A stretch of DNA of 64,000 nucleotides. It comes from Alphaproteobacteria bacterium. Its GTDB lineage: Bacteria > Pseudomonadota > Alphaproteobacteria > Micropepsales > Micropepsaceae. The number at the start of each line of letters is the position of its first letter. The stretch's first letter is position 1. Shown here piece after piece: positions 34,859 through 44,900 of this stretch. Made by a program: the position numbers and the translations under genes. The DNA lies in NCBI GenBank assembly GCA_019245415.1, contig JAFARO010000003.1, forward strand, positions 124,001 through 188,000. The letters are read 5' to 3'. Below the pieces are notes generated by a model that saw nothing but the letters and a program-made list of their open reading frames with translations, ran no database searches and had not been told where the DNA came from.

Positions 34859-35470
34859 ATGGCGGATCGGGCGAGACTTCCTCAGGCCATGAGGCCAAGC
34901 GGACGCGTTGGGCGCGTCTTCGGCTGGCTGATGGCGCGTTTGAATCGGGACTCCTATGCCTGGACCGTCGACCAGCTTCGCGCCGACAATCCCAGAAGCT
35001 TCCTGGAGATCGGGTTCGGCACCGGCCACCTGCTCAAGCGCGCGATCAAGACCTTCAAGCTCGAGCACGCCAGCGGCGTCGATCCGTCCGAGCTGATGGT
35101 CGAAACTGCCGCCAAAAGGTTGCGGAGATACGCCAAGAAAACCGCCCTCGACATCCACCAGGGCGATGACACGCATCTGCCCGAGGGGCCTTTCGATGCC
35201 ATCGCGGCGCTGCATTCCTTTCAGTTCTGGAGCGATCCCGACGCCGCCCTTGCTCGCGTCCGCGCCCGACTGACGCCGCGGGGCCGTCTCATCCTGGTGC
35301 TGCGGATGCATGTCTCCCGCAGAGCCGCAAAGTGGATTCCCAACCCCCTCAGCCGCTCCGGCAATGAGATCGCCGAGGCTTGCGCGGCCCTGGAGCGGGC
35401 CGGCTTTTCGGTCGTGGCGATGCAGGGGATTTCCAAGGCTTCCCAGGGCATTGTCGCCGTGCCGCGCTGA
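34859..35470 (+). CDS. Class I SAM-dependent methyltransferase
   Basis: A 203-residue protein with the Rossmann SAM-binding motif FLEIGFGTGHLLKRAI followed by the acidic residue of motif II in ASGVDPSELMVETAAKRL and motif IV AIAALHSFQFWSDPDAAL. It is similar to the ubiquinone/menaquinone-methyltransferase-like group, with an unknown substrate. An alternative start lies at residue 11. Confidence 0.85.
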   Translation: MADRARLPQAMRPSGRVGRVFGWLMARLNRDSYAWTVDQLRADNPRSFLEIGFGTGHLLKRAIKTFKLEHASGVDPSELMVETAAKRLRRYAKKTALDIHQGDDTHLPEGPFDAIAALHSFQFWSDPDAALARVRARLTPRGRLILVLRMHVSRRAAKWIPNPLSRSGNEIAEACAALERAGFSVVAMQGISKASQGIVAVPR

Positions 35471-35541
35471 AAAAATACTCCGGTCTGCATCCAAATGGCC
35501 GTCCGGCCGCATCCAACAGGGGAGTGCAAGCGGAGCGCGCG

Positions 35542-35676
35542 ATGACGATGCTGGGGTTTGACGCCATGATGATCGCCTGGGGCGGCGCCATATTGGCGCT
35601 GGCGGCGCTCAGGCACTTCTATTTCGACTGGGAAAGCGGCTTCATCGAGGTCCCCGGCTGCAAGGAGCAAGGTTGA
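35542..35676 (+). CDS. Short single-helix membrane protein
   Basis: A 44-residue protein, TMLGFDAMMIAWGGAILALA followed by a tail rich in charged residues, with one likely membrane helix. Its stop shares a base with the start of the next gene (TGATG), and a strong ribosome site for the next gene (AAGGAG) lies in its last codons. It appears to be the first gene of the sigma-factor operon. A start further upstream in the same frame is less likely. Confidence 0.55.
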   Translation: MTMLGFDAMMIAWGGAILALAALRHFYFDWESGFIEVPGCKEQG

Positions 35677-36062
35677 TGGATTTGCACGCATACGGAAACC
35701 TGATCATGTGGGTCGCCATCGTGATCGTGGTCGTGGTGGTCAATTATTTTTCCTTCAAGAGCCAACAGAGCCGGCACCGGCTGATGGAGACGCTCGCAGA
35801 GAAGGGGCAAACCATTCCCCCGGATTTCATGATCGCCGGCCGCGGCTACCACCGCGTCCACAGCCCCATTCAGTCGGGACTGTTCCTGATGTGCATCGGC
35901 ATCGCGCTGGCGGTGTTCTTCTGGGCGATGAACGGCGGCGGCAATCTGTTCGAGGCCCACGGCCATATGCCCAACTGGCTTCCGGCCGTCGGCATCTTCC
36001 CCTTCATGGTCGGTCTGGCGCGATTCCTGGGAGGGCTGTTCGACAGGCGCAGCGACAAGTAA
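35676..36062 (+). CDS. Membrane protein, DUF6249-like
   Basis: A 128-residue protein with three hydrophobic helices (IMWVAIVIVVVVVNYF, SGLFLMCIGIALAVFFWAM, WLPAVGIFPFMVGLARFLG) and a cytoplasmic stretch QQSRHRLMETLAEKGQTIPP. This layout matches short membrane proteins found beside ECF sigma genes. An ATG at 35676 is preferred to the TTG one codon earlier. The function is unknown, perhaps sensing for the sigma factor. Confidence 0.75.
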   Translation: MDLHAYGNLIMWVAIVIVVVVVNYFSFKSQQSRHRLMETLAEKGQTIPPDFMIAGRGYHRVHSPIQSGLFLMCIGIALAVFFWAMNGGGNLFEAHGHMPNWLPAVGIFPFMVGLARFLGGLFDRRSDK

Positions 36063-36074
36063 TGCAGCGTGGCG

Positions 36075-36593
36075 ATGGACCAGGAGGGGGAACTTGCGCG
36101 CCGTGCCGCGGCCGGCGACGGCGCGGCGTTCGCGGCGCTGGTGCGGCAGCACCAGTCGAAGCTGCGCGGATTTCTCAGACGGCTGACGCGTGGCGACGCG
36201 GCGCTGGCGGACGACCTGGCGCAGGAGACGTTCCTGCTCGCGCACCGCAAGCTCGCGCAGTATCGCGGCGAGGGAAGTTTTTCCTCCTGGCTGCTCGGCA
36301 TCGGCTGGTCGTGCTTCCTGATGGAGCGGCGGCGGCGCAAGGAGGAAACGGTCGATACCTTGTCGGAAGGCAGCGACACCTCGCTCGTCCAGGAAGCCGG
36401 CCCGCGCATCGATCTGGAGCGCGCGATGGCGCGCCTGATCCCGGAAGAGCGCGCGGCGCTGACGCTGTGCTACGCTCTCGGCCACAGCCACGGCGAGGCC
36501 GCGGCGATCCTGGCGCTGCCGCTGGGCACCTTGAAATCGCATGTCGGCCGCGGCCGCGAGAAGCTCAAGGCCATGCTTGAGGCACAGTCATGA
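36075..36593 (+). CDS. RNA polymerase ECF-type sigma factor
   Basis: A 172-residue sigma-70-family protein with region 2 (FAALVRQHQSKLRGFLRRL, DDLAQETFLLAHRKL) and region 4 (IPEERAALTLCYALGHSHGE and LGTLKSHVGRGREKLKAML), separated by a short linker, as in ECF sigma factors. It would direct RNA polymerase to a small regulon, perhaps including its own operon. Stop and start overlap with the next gene (ATGA). An in-frame GTG at 36069 is a possible alternative start. Confidence 0.92.
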   Translation: MDQEGELARRAAAGDGAAFAALVRQHQSKLRGFLRRLTRGDAALADDLAQETFLLAHRKLAQYRGEGSFSSWLLGIGWSCFLMERRRRKEETVDTLSEGSDTSLVQEAGPRIDLERAMARLIPEERAALTLCYALGHSHGEAAAILALPLGTLKSHVGRGREKLKAMLEAQS

Positions 36594-36892
36594 CGGACGA
36601 TCGCGAGCTGGACGCCCTTCTCTCAGAACCTCTCGCCGAGGTCTTTGATCGCGGCTTCTCGGCTCGCGTGACCGCGCGGATCGAGCGGCGCGCAGCCTGG
36701 CTGGACAGCGCGATGTTCTGGGCGCCGCTCGCGGTCGCCGCGGTCGCGATCCCCTTCCTGCCCGTTCAAGAGTTGAGCGCTGCCGTTCAGCGCATCTCAC
36801 CGGAAATTGCGGGCTCCGGCGCGCTTGCTTTCGCGGCGGCAATCATGGCCCTCACCCTGTCGCTGGACCGCTCGCTGCAAGAGCGGGCATGA
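36590..36892 (+). CDS. Putative anti-sigma-like membrane protein
   Basis: A 100-residue protein: a charged N-terminus (DRELDALLSEPLAEVFDRGF) that could contact the sigma factor, then two hydrophobic helices (MFWAPLAVAAVAIPFL and GSGALAFAAAIMALTLSL). It overlaps the sigma gene by four bases and the next gene by four bases. The gene order and architecture suggest an anti-sigma role, but there is no zinc-binding HxxxCxxC motif. Confidence 0.6.
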   Translation: MTDDRELDALLSEPLAEVFDRGFSARVTARIERRAAWLDSAMFWAPLAVAAVAIPFLPVQELSAAVQRISPEIAGSGALAFAAAIMALTLSLDRSLQERA

Positions 36893-37410
36893 ACCTTATT
36901 GTCCGCATTGTGCTGGCGATCGCCGTGAGCATCGCATGGTTGTACGGCCTGCTTGCGTTCGTGAGCGAGCGCGGTCCCGATCCGCGGGCGAATTGGGAAC
37001 AAGCGCGCGACATGGTGGGCAGGACCGCTGCTCCATTGTTTCCCAAAGCAGTGGAAGTGCGGGTCATTGCCGGCCAGCCCATCCGGTTCCTGCATATCCC
37101 GACGATAGACGGCGGAGCGCTTACCGGGCCGGAAGTCGTACTTCTGCGGCGTTCGGTGTTCTACGCCCCGCCTCGCCACGCTTTTTTCTTGTGCTGCATC
37201 CCGCATCACAGCTTCGTCTTCTATGGACCGGGCAGGAGACCGCTCGGAGTCCTGGAAGTTTGCTTTCAGTGTCTGTGCGGGAGCGTATATCCGAGCGAAG
37301 TCCCGGGTTCTCCGAAGCGATCGGTTGACTGGGACGAGGAGGCCCTGAAGGCCATCGTTCTCGCCCACCACCTTCCGCTCAAGGACGAAATGCCAAGCCG
37401 CCGCCAATAA
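36889..37410 (+). CDS. Membrane-anchored protein with Cys/His-rich C-terminal region
   Basis: A 173-residue protein with an N-terminal helix (IVRIVLAIAVSIAWLYGLLA) and a periplasmic or cytoplasmic domain containing FFLCCIPHHSFVFYGPG and LGVLEVCFQCLCGSVYP. The C-x-P-x-H...FY...E-x-C-F-x-C arrangement recurs in uncharacterised bacterial proteins and looks like a metal or thiol site. It ends the sigma-factor operon. No function is assigned. Confidence 0.65.
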   Translation: MNLIVRIVLAIAVSIAWLYGLLAFVSERGPDPRANWEQARDMVGRTAAPLFPKAVEVRVIAGQPIRFLHIPTIDGGALTGPEVVLLRRSVFYAPPRHAFFLCCIPHHSFVFYGPGRRPLGVLEVCFQCLCGSVYPSEVPGSPKRSVDWDEEALKAIVLAHHLPLKDEMPSRRQ

Positions 37411-37473
37411 GTTGTGGAGTGGCGGCGCAATGGCCATTGAGCAAAGCGGTCTCTTGCGCTGAAACTGGCTACC

Positions 37474-38115
37474 ATGCCGCCGCACTATCGTTACGAGCTG
37501 CAATACCTGAAGACCGCTCCAGGGCCCGTGGCGGGTGTGGACGAAGCCGGCCGCGGGCCGCTGGCGGGACCGGTCGTCGCGGCGGCGGTCATCCTGATGC
37601 ACCGTCGCATCCCGAAGGGCTTGAACGACTCCAAGCAGCTCACGCCGGAGATCCGCGAGGAGCTCTATTCGCGCATTCTGGAATATGCGGTCGCGGTCGG
37701 CGTCGGAGAGGCGAGCGTCGACGAGATCGATCTCGTCAATATCCGCCAGGCGACGCATCTGGCGATGGCGCGCGCGGTGCGGGCACTTTCGGTGGCGGCT
37801 GCCTTTGCGCTCGTCGACGGCAACGATCCGCCGCCGCTGCCCTGCCCCTGCGACACCTTGGTCGATGGCGACGCGCGCTCGCTCTCCATCGCCGCCGCCT
37901 CCATCGTCGCCAAGGTGACGCGCGATCGGACGATGCGCGCCCTGCACGACGAACACCCGCTCTACGGCTGGGTCACCAACAAGGGCTACGGCACCGAAGA
38001 GCACCTGGCCGCGCTGCTTCGTCACGGGCCGACACCCCATCACCGCCGAAGCTTCGCCCCCGTCCACAACATCTTGTACGGTGGGAATCTTGAGGACTCA
38101 AACGTAACGCTTTGA
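37474..38115 (+). CDS. rnhB: Ribonuclease HII
   Basis: A 213-residue endonuclease that removes ribonucleotides and RNA from RNA-DNA hybrids. Signature GVDEAGRGPLAGPVVAAAVI with the first two acidic ligands (DE), GLNDSKQLTPEIREEL, the third Asp in LVDGDARSLSIAAASIVAKV and the late Asp in VTRDRTMRALHDEHPLYGW. The last codons of the gene overlap a cluster of GAnTC sites that belongs to the ccrM promoter region. Confidence 0.95.
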   Translation: MPPHYRYELQYLKTAPGPVAGVDEAGRGPLAGPVVAAAVILMHRRIPKGLNDSKQLTPEIREELYSRILEYAVAVGVGEASVDEIDLVNIRQATHLAMARAVRALSVAAAFALVDGNDPPPLPCPCDTLVDGDARSLSIAAASIVAKVTRDRTMRALHDEHPLYGWVTNKGYGTEEHLAALLRHGPTPHHRRSFAPVHNILYGGNLEDSNVTL

Positions 38116-38152
38116 CTCCACAAGACTCTTGACCTGTGGACTCCGCCGAATC
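38085..38152 (+). promoter_or_regulatory. Cluster of six GAnTC (CcrM) sites upstream of ccrM
   Basis: GAATC at 38085, GACTC at 38095, 38114, 38124 and 38139, and GAATC at 38148, 36 bp before the ccrM start. At a random rate of one per 256 bp about 0.3 would be expected in these 68 bp. The sites are the target of the enzyme that the gene encodes. In Caulobacter, methylation of GAnTC sites in the ccrM leader shuts its promoter off after replication; the same self-regulation is inferred here. Confidence 0.8.
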
Positions 38153-38175
38153 ACTGTCCTGCCGGTTGTGGATGA

Positions 38176-39263
<1,088 letters not shown>

Positions 39264-39264
<1 letters not shown>

Positions 39265-39635
39265 TGAAGCACATCGCGCTTTTCGCCGTCCTGCTCGCCT
39301 TGCCGCTCGCGGCATGCAGCTGGTGGCAGATCGACAAGCCGGTGCTGTCCGACGACGAAGCCGACACGCAGCTTTTCCCGATCACCGAGGACAGCAACAG
39401 GATGCATCCGCTGTATCCCACCGACCGGATCAAGACCAAGGCCCAGGCCCTTGCCGTCGGCGTCCATTGCGGCCAGGAGGCGGACGATCGCGGCCACTGG
39501 CGCGTCCATCGCGACGGCGACATCTGGGTCGTGCATTGGGCGAACGGCCAGAACACGATCGAGGCGCATGTCGCCAAGAGCGATGGGACCGTGCTCTCCT
39601 GCAGCGTCAACGACGCCTCGGCCCCGCGCCGATGA
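39264..39635 (+). CDS. Lipoprotein downstream of ccrM
   Basis: A 123-residue exported protein. Lipoprotein signal KHIALFAVLLALPLAACSW with Cys at residue 18. The mature part has two further Cys (GVHCGQEADDRGHWRVHRDG and VLSCSVNDAS). The ATG shares a base with the ccrM stop (TGATG), so it should be co-translated with ccrM. The last 29 bp overlap, tail to tail, the end of mutY. No family is recognised. Confidence 0.78.
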
Positions 39636-40650
39636 TCTTGCGCATGACGGTCGGCAACGCGGCTTTGTCCAGATCGGCGACCCAGCGGCCTTCGCATTTC
39701 GGACGTCGCGCAACGACGGTCTCATAGACTTCGATTTCCAATTCGAAATGCGTGAAGCCGTGGCGGACCAGGCCGGCTCGCTTGCGCCATGGCGCTTTGA
39801 AAGGCGCCTCGGACAATGCCTGTTCCCGCGATGGAAACCGGTCGCTCCATGCACCCAAGGGCGGCTGGTCCATGCCGGCCAACAATCCCGTGGAAGCGCG
39901 CCTCACGAGAAGCACGGCACCTTCTGCGTCCCGCGCCACGAAGGCAGCGCCGCGCTTCAGTGGCCGCGGCGCCTTGCGCCCTTTCATCGGCAGGACGTCC
40001 TGGAGGCCCAGGCGGCGCGCTTCGCAGTTGCCGTTCAGCGGACATGCCGGACACGCCGGGCGCTTGGGCGTGCACAGGGTTGCTCCCAGATCCATCATCG
40101 CCTGGGCGAAATCGCCGGCGCGCTTGGCCGGCACCAACGATTGGCCGAGTTTTCGCAGGGCCGGCTTCGCTTTGGGCAGAACTTCGCGCACCGCGAAGAG
40201 CCTCGCTACGACCCGCTCCGCGTTCGCGTCCATCGCCGCATGCGGAAGGTCGAAGGCGATGGCGGCGATGGCACTTGCGGTGTAGTCGCCGACACCCGGA
40301 AGCGTGCGCAAGTCTTCATGTGAGGCAGGCAGCTTGCCGCCCCACTCCTCCACGATCGTTCGGGCCGCCTTGTGCAAATTGCGCGCGCGCGCGTAGTAGC
40401 CAAGCCCAGCCCACGCCGCGAGCACTTCATCGAGCGGCGCGGCGGCGAGGTCCTCGACGCGCGGCCAGCGGATGAGAAAGGTGCTAAAATATTCCGCCAC
40501 CGCGCGCACTGTCGTCTGCTGCAGCATGATCTCGCTCAGCCAGACGCGATAGGGATCGGCCACTTCGCCCCTGCGCGCCCGCCACGGGAGCACGCGCGCA
40601 TGGCGGTCGTACCAGCGAAGCAGCTTTTGCGGGACGGCTTGGCGCGGCAT
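39607..40650 (-). CDS. mutY: A/G-specific adenine glycosylase MutY
   Basis: A 347-residue base-excision-repair enzyme that removes adenine from A:8-oxoG. Catalytic Glu in WLSEIMLQQTTV, helix-hairpin-helix LPGVGDYTASAIAAIAFD, catalytic Asp in AMDANAERVVARLF, and the Fe-S set Cys-x6-Cys-x2-Cys-x5-Cys in LCTPKRPACPACPLNGNC. A NUDIX-like C-terminal domain reads the opposite strand (from about 225). A longer frame upstream overlaps the divergent DciA-like gene and is not used. Confidence 0.95.
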   Translation of the reverse strand: MPRQAVPQKLLRWYDRHARVLPWRARRGEVADPYRVWLSEIMLQQTTVRAVAEYFSTFLIRWPRVEDLAAAPLDEVLAAWAGLGYYARARNLHKAARTIVEEWGGKLPASHEDLRTLPGVGDYTASAIAAIAFDLPHAAMDANAERVVARLFAVREVLPKAKPALRKLGQSLVPAKRAGDFAQAMMDLGATLCTPKRPACPACPLNGNCEARRLGLQDVLPMKGRKAPRPLKRGAAFVARDAEGAVLLVRRASTGLLAGMDQPPLGAWSDRFPSREQALSEAPFKAPWRKRAGLVRHGFTHFELEIEVYETVVARRPKCEGRWVADLDKAALPTVMRKIIGAGPRRR

Positions 40651-40659
40651 ACTGCGACC

Positions 40660-41151
40660 ATGGCTCAGAGCCCCAAGGGCCGACAACCGGACTCCCCGCC
40701 TCGCCGGCGAGGGTGGGCGGCTGCGTTGGGCGAGGATGCCCGGGATTTGGGGTGCGCGGCATTGGCCCGTGCCGGCTTCGCGGACGCCACGCTGGTGCTG
40801 CGCTGGGCTGAGATCGCCGGCGCGGAGACCGCGCGGCTTTCCCGTCCGCTCAAGCTGGGCGAAGGCCCCCAGGGCGGCGTCCTGACCCTTCTGGCCGAGC
40901 CGGGCGCCGCGGTCTTTCTCCAACACGAGACCCGGCAGCTTTGCGAGCGAATCAATGCCTATTTGGGCCGCCCGGCGGTCAGCCGGCTGAAGTTCGTCTC
41001 CGCTCCGCTTACCGCCCGGCCCCAGCCGGCAAGGCGCGGAAAGGTCCCATCATCGCTGCCGGCCAGCGATCCCGCCCAGGCCTATGACGGTCCGGAAAGG
41101 CTGAGAGATGCCCTTCTCAGGCTCGCCAGGGCCCGCCGCGCGCAGCATTAA
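40660..41151 (+). CDS. DUF721/DciA-like protein
   Basis: A 163-residue protein. The central region (ATLVLRWAEIAGAETARLSR ... GVLTLLAEPGAAVFLQHETR ... INAYLGRPAVSRLKF) matches the DUF721/DciA group. DciA loads the replicative helicase DnaB in bacteria that lack DnaC, so a role in replication is inferred. Its start is only 9 bp from the divergent mutY start. A weakly conserved, Pro/Arg-rich C-terminus is usual for this family. Confidence 0.83.
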   Translation: MAQSPKGRQPDSPPRRRGWAAALGEDARDLGCAALARAGFADATLVLRWAEIAGAETARLSRPLKLGEGPQGGVLTLLAEPGAAVFLQHETRQLCERINAYLGRPAVSRLKFVSAPLTARPQPARRGKVPSSLPASDPAQAYDGPERLRDALLRLARARRAQH

Positions 41152-41220
41152 CGACCCAAGGATTGAAGGAAATCCCGCGCTCTGCCAAAAGCGGCGCGGC
41201 GAGGCAGGGAGTCCACCGAG

Positions 41221-41901
41221 ATGAGCCGCAACCAGACCATCATCATTGCCGTGGCCGCAGCGATCATCCTCGTGGCGGCGGTGCTTTATTACGTGAACCC
41301 CTTCGGCGGCAGCACGGCCGACGCCATTCCCGACACCGTCGGCTCGGCCGGCTTCACCCTGAATTCCGATGACCACACCTTAGGCTCCCGCAAAGCCCCG
41401 ATCACCATGATCGAATACGCCGCCCCCACCTGCCCGCACTGCGCCCGATTCGACATGACGGTCTTCCCGTTCCTCAAGTCGAACTATATCGACACCGGCA
41501 AGGTGTTCTACGTCTTCCGGGTCTTTCCGCTGCACCCCTCGGACGTCGCGGCGGAAGCGATGGCGCGCTGTCTTCCTGCGGATAACTATTTTCAGTTCAT
41601 TGACCTTCTGTTCCGGAATCAGGCTCAGTGGGACTGGGAAAACGGCGTCCAGGACGTGCATGGTGGCCTTGTCAAGATGGGCCGACTCGCCGGAATGAAT
41701 CCCGATAAGGTGGATGCCTGCATCGGCGACCGCGCCGCGCAGGAGCACATCAACAAGGTCGCAGAGGATGGGCAGAAGCGTTACAGTATCCAGGCCACGC
41801 CGACCTTCGTCATCGATGGCGTGGTCCATCAGGCGGGCGACATCTTCACGCCGTCCGACATGCAGGCCACGCTGGACGCGCTTCTTGCCAAGAAGAAGTA
41901 A
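41221..41901 (+). CDS. DsbA-family thiol oxidoreductase, membrane-anchored
   Basis: A 226-residue thioredoxin-fold protein with an N-terminal hydrophobic anchor or signal (TIIIAVAAAIILVAAVLYYV). The active site is Cys71-Pro-His-Cys74 in YAAPTCPHCARFDMTVFPFL, and the cis-Pro loop is IQATPTFVIDG. This resembles the DsbA/ScsC-like proteins that lie upstream of smc in alphaproteobacteria. It would introduce or rearrange disulfides in exported proteins, such as the Cys-rich proteins in this window. Confidence 0.92.
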   Translation: MSRNQTIIIAVAAAIILVAAVLYYVNPFGGSTADAIPDTVGSAGFTLNSDDHTLGSRKAPITMIEYAAPTCPHCARFDMTVFPFLKSNYIDTGKVFYVFRVFPLHPSDVAAEAMARCLPADNYFQFIDLLFRNQAQWDWENGVQDVHGGLVKMGRLAGMNPDKVDACIGDRAAQEHINKVAEDGQKRYSIQATPTFVIDGVVHQAGDIFTPSDMQATLDALLAKKK

Positions 41902-41937
41902 GGGGCGGACCCAACTGCGCTGGGCGGCGCGCCTCTC

Positions 41938-44900
41938 TTGAAATTCACCAGGCTCAGGCTTTCCGGGTTCAAATCGTTCGTCGAGCCGACGGAGCTCTAC
42001 ATCGAGCCCGGCCTGACGGCGATTGTCGGCCCCAATGGCTGCGGCAAGTCCAACCTGTTCGATGCGCTGCGCTGGGTGATGGGCGAGACGCGGCCCACCT
42101 CCGTGCGCGGCTCGGAGATGGACGATGTGATCTTTGCCGGCAGCGCCGGACGGCCGGCGCGCAACGTCGCCGAAGTCACCCTGATCATCGACAACACCGA
42201 CCGCAGCGCCAGCCCTGCGCATAACGAGTACGAGACCATCGAGGTCTCGCGCCGCATCGAGCGTGAAGCCGGCTCGGTCTACCGCATCAACGGCCGCGAC
42301 GTCCGTCAGCGCGACGTGCAGCTGTTCTTCGCCGATGCGTCGTCGGGCGCGGCCTCCACCGCCTTCGTGCGCCAGGGCCAGATCGGGATGCTGGTCAGCG
42401 CCAAGCCGCTGGCGCGCCGCGCCATCCTCGAAGAAGCCGCCGGCATCGCGGGCCTGCATCAACGCCGTCACGAGGCGGAGCTTCGCCTGCGCGCCGCCGA
42501 AACCAATCTCGGCCGCCTCGAAGACATCGTGCGCGAGGTCGAAGGCCAGCTGCAGAGCCTGAAGCGCCAGGCGCGGCAAGCCTCGCGCTATCGCAACCTC
42601 TCCGGCCATATCCGCCGGGCCGAGGCGCTGGCGCATTACCTGCGCTGGACCGCGGCGGAACTGCGGGCCCGCGCGGCGGAGGAAGCGCTTGCGGCTGCCG
42701 CGTCCGCGGTGTCGCTATGCGACGCCCATGCGGCCCATGCCGCCACCGCGCAGGCTGAGGCGGCCAGCATCCTGCCACCCCTGCGGCAAGCCGAAGCGGA
42801 GAAGTCGGCCGCCCTGCACCGGCTGATGGTGGAACGCGACGCGCTCGATGCCGAAGAAGCACGCGCGCGCGAGGCCGCGGAAAGTCTTCGGCTGCGGATC
42901 GTGCAGACCGAACAGGATTTGGAACGCGAGCGCGGCCACGACCGCGACGCGCAAACGGCGCTTGCGGCGCTGGGATCGGAAGCCGCGGAGCTGGCATCCG
43001 CCGCCGAGCGCGCGGTCGAGGAACTCGCCTCGGCCGAAGCCAGCGCGATCGAACTCTCCGATGCTCTGGTGGAATGCGAACGCACGCTCGAGCGGCTGAC
43101 CGCGGAGCTGGCGGAATGGAATGCGGCGAAGGCAAGCCAGGAACGGGCGCGCGATGTCGCTGCCGGGCTGTGCGAAGCCAGCACCGCGCAACTCCTGGAA
43201 GCGCGCGAGCGCCTCGACCAGGCCATGGCCGGCGTGATCGACGTGCCCGATGTCCTGCTGGCGCAAAGCGCGACCGAACAGGCGCGCAGCCTTGCTGAGG
43301 ATGCGCGTCAGGCCTTGGGACTGGCGCGGGCAAGGCTCGAGGAGGCCGAGCGCGCGGAGGCTGCGACGCGCGCCCCGCTGGAAGATGCCGAGCGGCGGGT
43401 ACAAACACTTTCGGCGGAAGCAAAGGCGCTCGCCGATCTGCTGCAGCCGGAGGGTCAGGGCCTGTGGCCGCCGATGGTCGATGCGGTCACGGTGCAGCCC
43501 GGTTACGAGGCGGCGCTGGCCGCGGCCTTGGGCGACGATCTGCAGGCGCCGCTGGACGAGGCCGCGCCGCATCACTGGTGCGATCTCGGCGATTTCGACG
43601 CCCTGCTTCCGCTGCCCGAGGGCGTGAAGCCGCTGAAGGAGTTCGTCACCGCGCCGTCCGCGCTCGACCGCCGTCTGGTGATGACCGGCGTCGTGTTCCC
43701 GGATCAGGGCGCTCATCTGCAAAAGTCCCTTCATCCCGGACAGCGGCTGGTTTCGCCGCGCGGCGACCTGTGGCGCTGGGACGGCTACGCGGCGTCCGCC
43801 GATGCGCCCTCGCCGGCTGCTGCGCGGTTGACCCAGCGCAACCGGCTTGCCGCGCTGGAAACCGATATCGGCCTGGCCAGGAACGAGCGCGTCCACGCCT
43901 TTGCGCTCTATTCGGACGCCCGCGTCGCCACCGAGGCCGCGCGCGCCGCGGCGGCGGCCGCGGAACTGGAGGATCGCCGCACCGAACGGCTCCTGATCGA
44001 TGCGCAGGACGATGCGGCACGCACGGCACGCGCGGCCGCCGAGCGTGCCTCGCGTCTGGCCCTGCTGGAAGCCGAAATCCGCCGGTTGACCGCATCCGTG
44101 GATGCCGCGCGCGAGGCCACGCAGGCTGCCGTCGCGCAACTCGCCGAGCTTGGCGACGGCGCGGCGATTGCCGAGTCGGTCGTCGACGCGCGGCAACGTG
44201 CAGGCGACGCGCGCGCCGCGAGCAGCGAAGCCCGAACCCTGCTCGACGGACTGAAGCGCGACCGCGATGTCCGCGAACGCCGCCTTGCAGCCATCGGCGA
44301 GGAAAGCGCGCGCTGGCAGTCGCGCCGAGATGCCGCATCGGCCCAGATCCAGGAACTCGTTCGCCGCCGCGACGAACTGCAGGGGGCGCTGGTCCAGTCG
44401 GAGTCCGTTCCCGCCGCCATCGCTCTCAAGCGCGGCGCCCTGCTCGACGCCATCGGCGTCGCCGAAGCCGGACGCGCCGCTGCGTCCGATGCGCGCGCAG
44501 AGGCTGAAAATGCCCTCGCCGAGGCCGACAAGACCGTCAAAGCCGCGCACACCGCGCTCTCCGCCGCGCGCGAAGAACGCGCCCGCGCCGAAGCGATGCT
44601 CGATGGCGAGCGCACGCGCATGGACGAGTTGCGCGGCCGCATTCGCGACGAACTGGACATTGCGCCCGACGAGCTGCTGGACCGCGCCGAGCTGGAGGCC
44701 GATCAGGAGCTGCCGCCGCTCGAACAGGCCGAAAAGCGCGTCGAGAAGCTCAAGCAGGAGCGCGAGCAGCTCGGCGGCGTCAATCTGCGCGCCGAGGAGG
44801 AAGCGCAGGAGCTGGAGCAGCGCATGACGACGCTCACCGCCGATCGCGACGATCTCGTCGGTGCGATCGAACGCCTGCGCCGCGGCATCGCCACCTTGAA

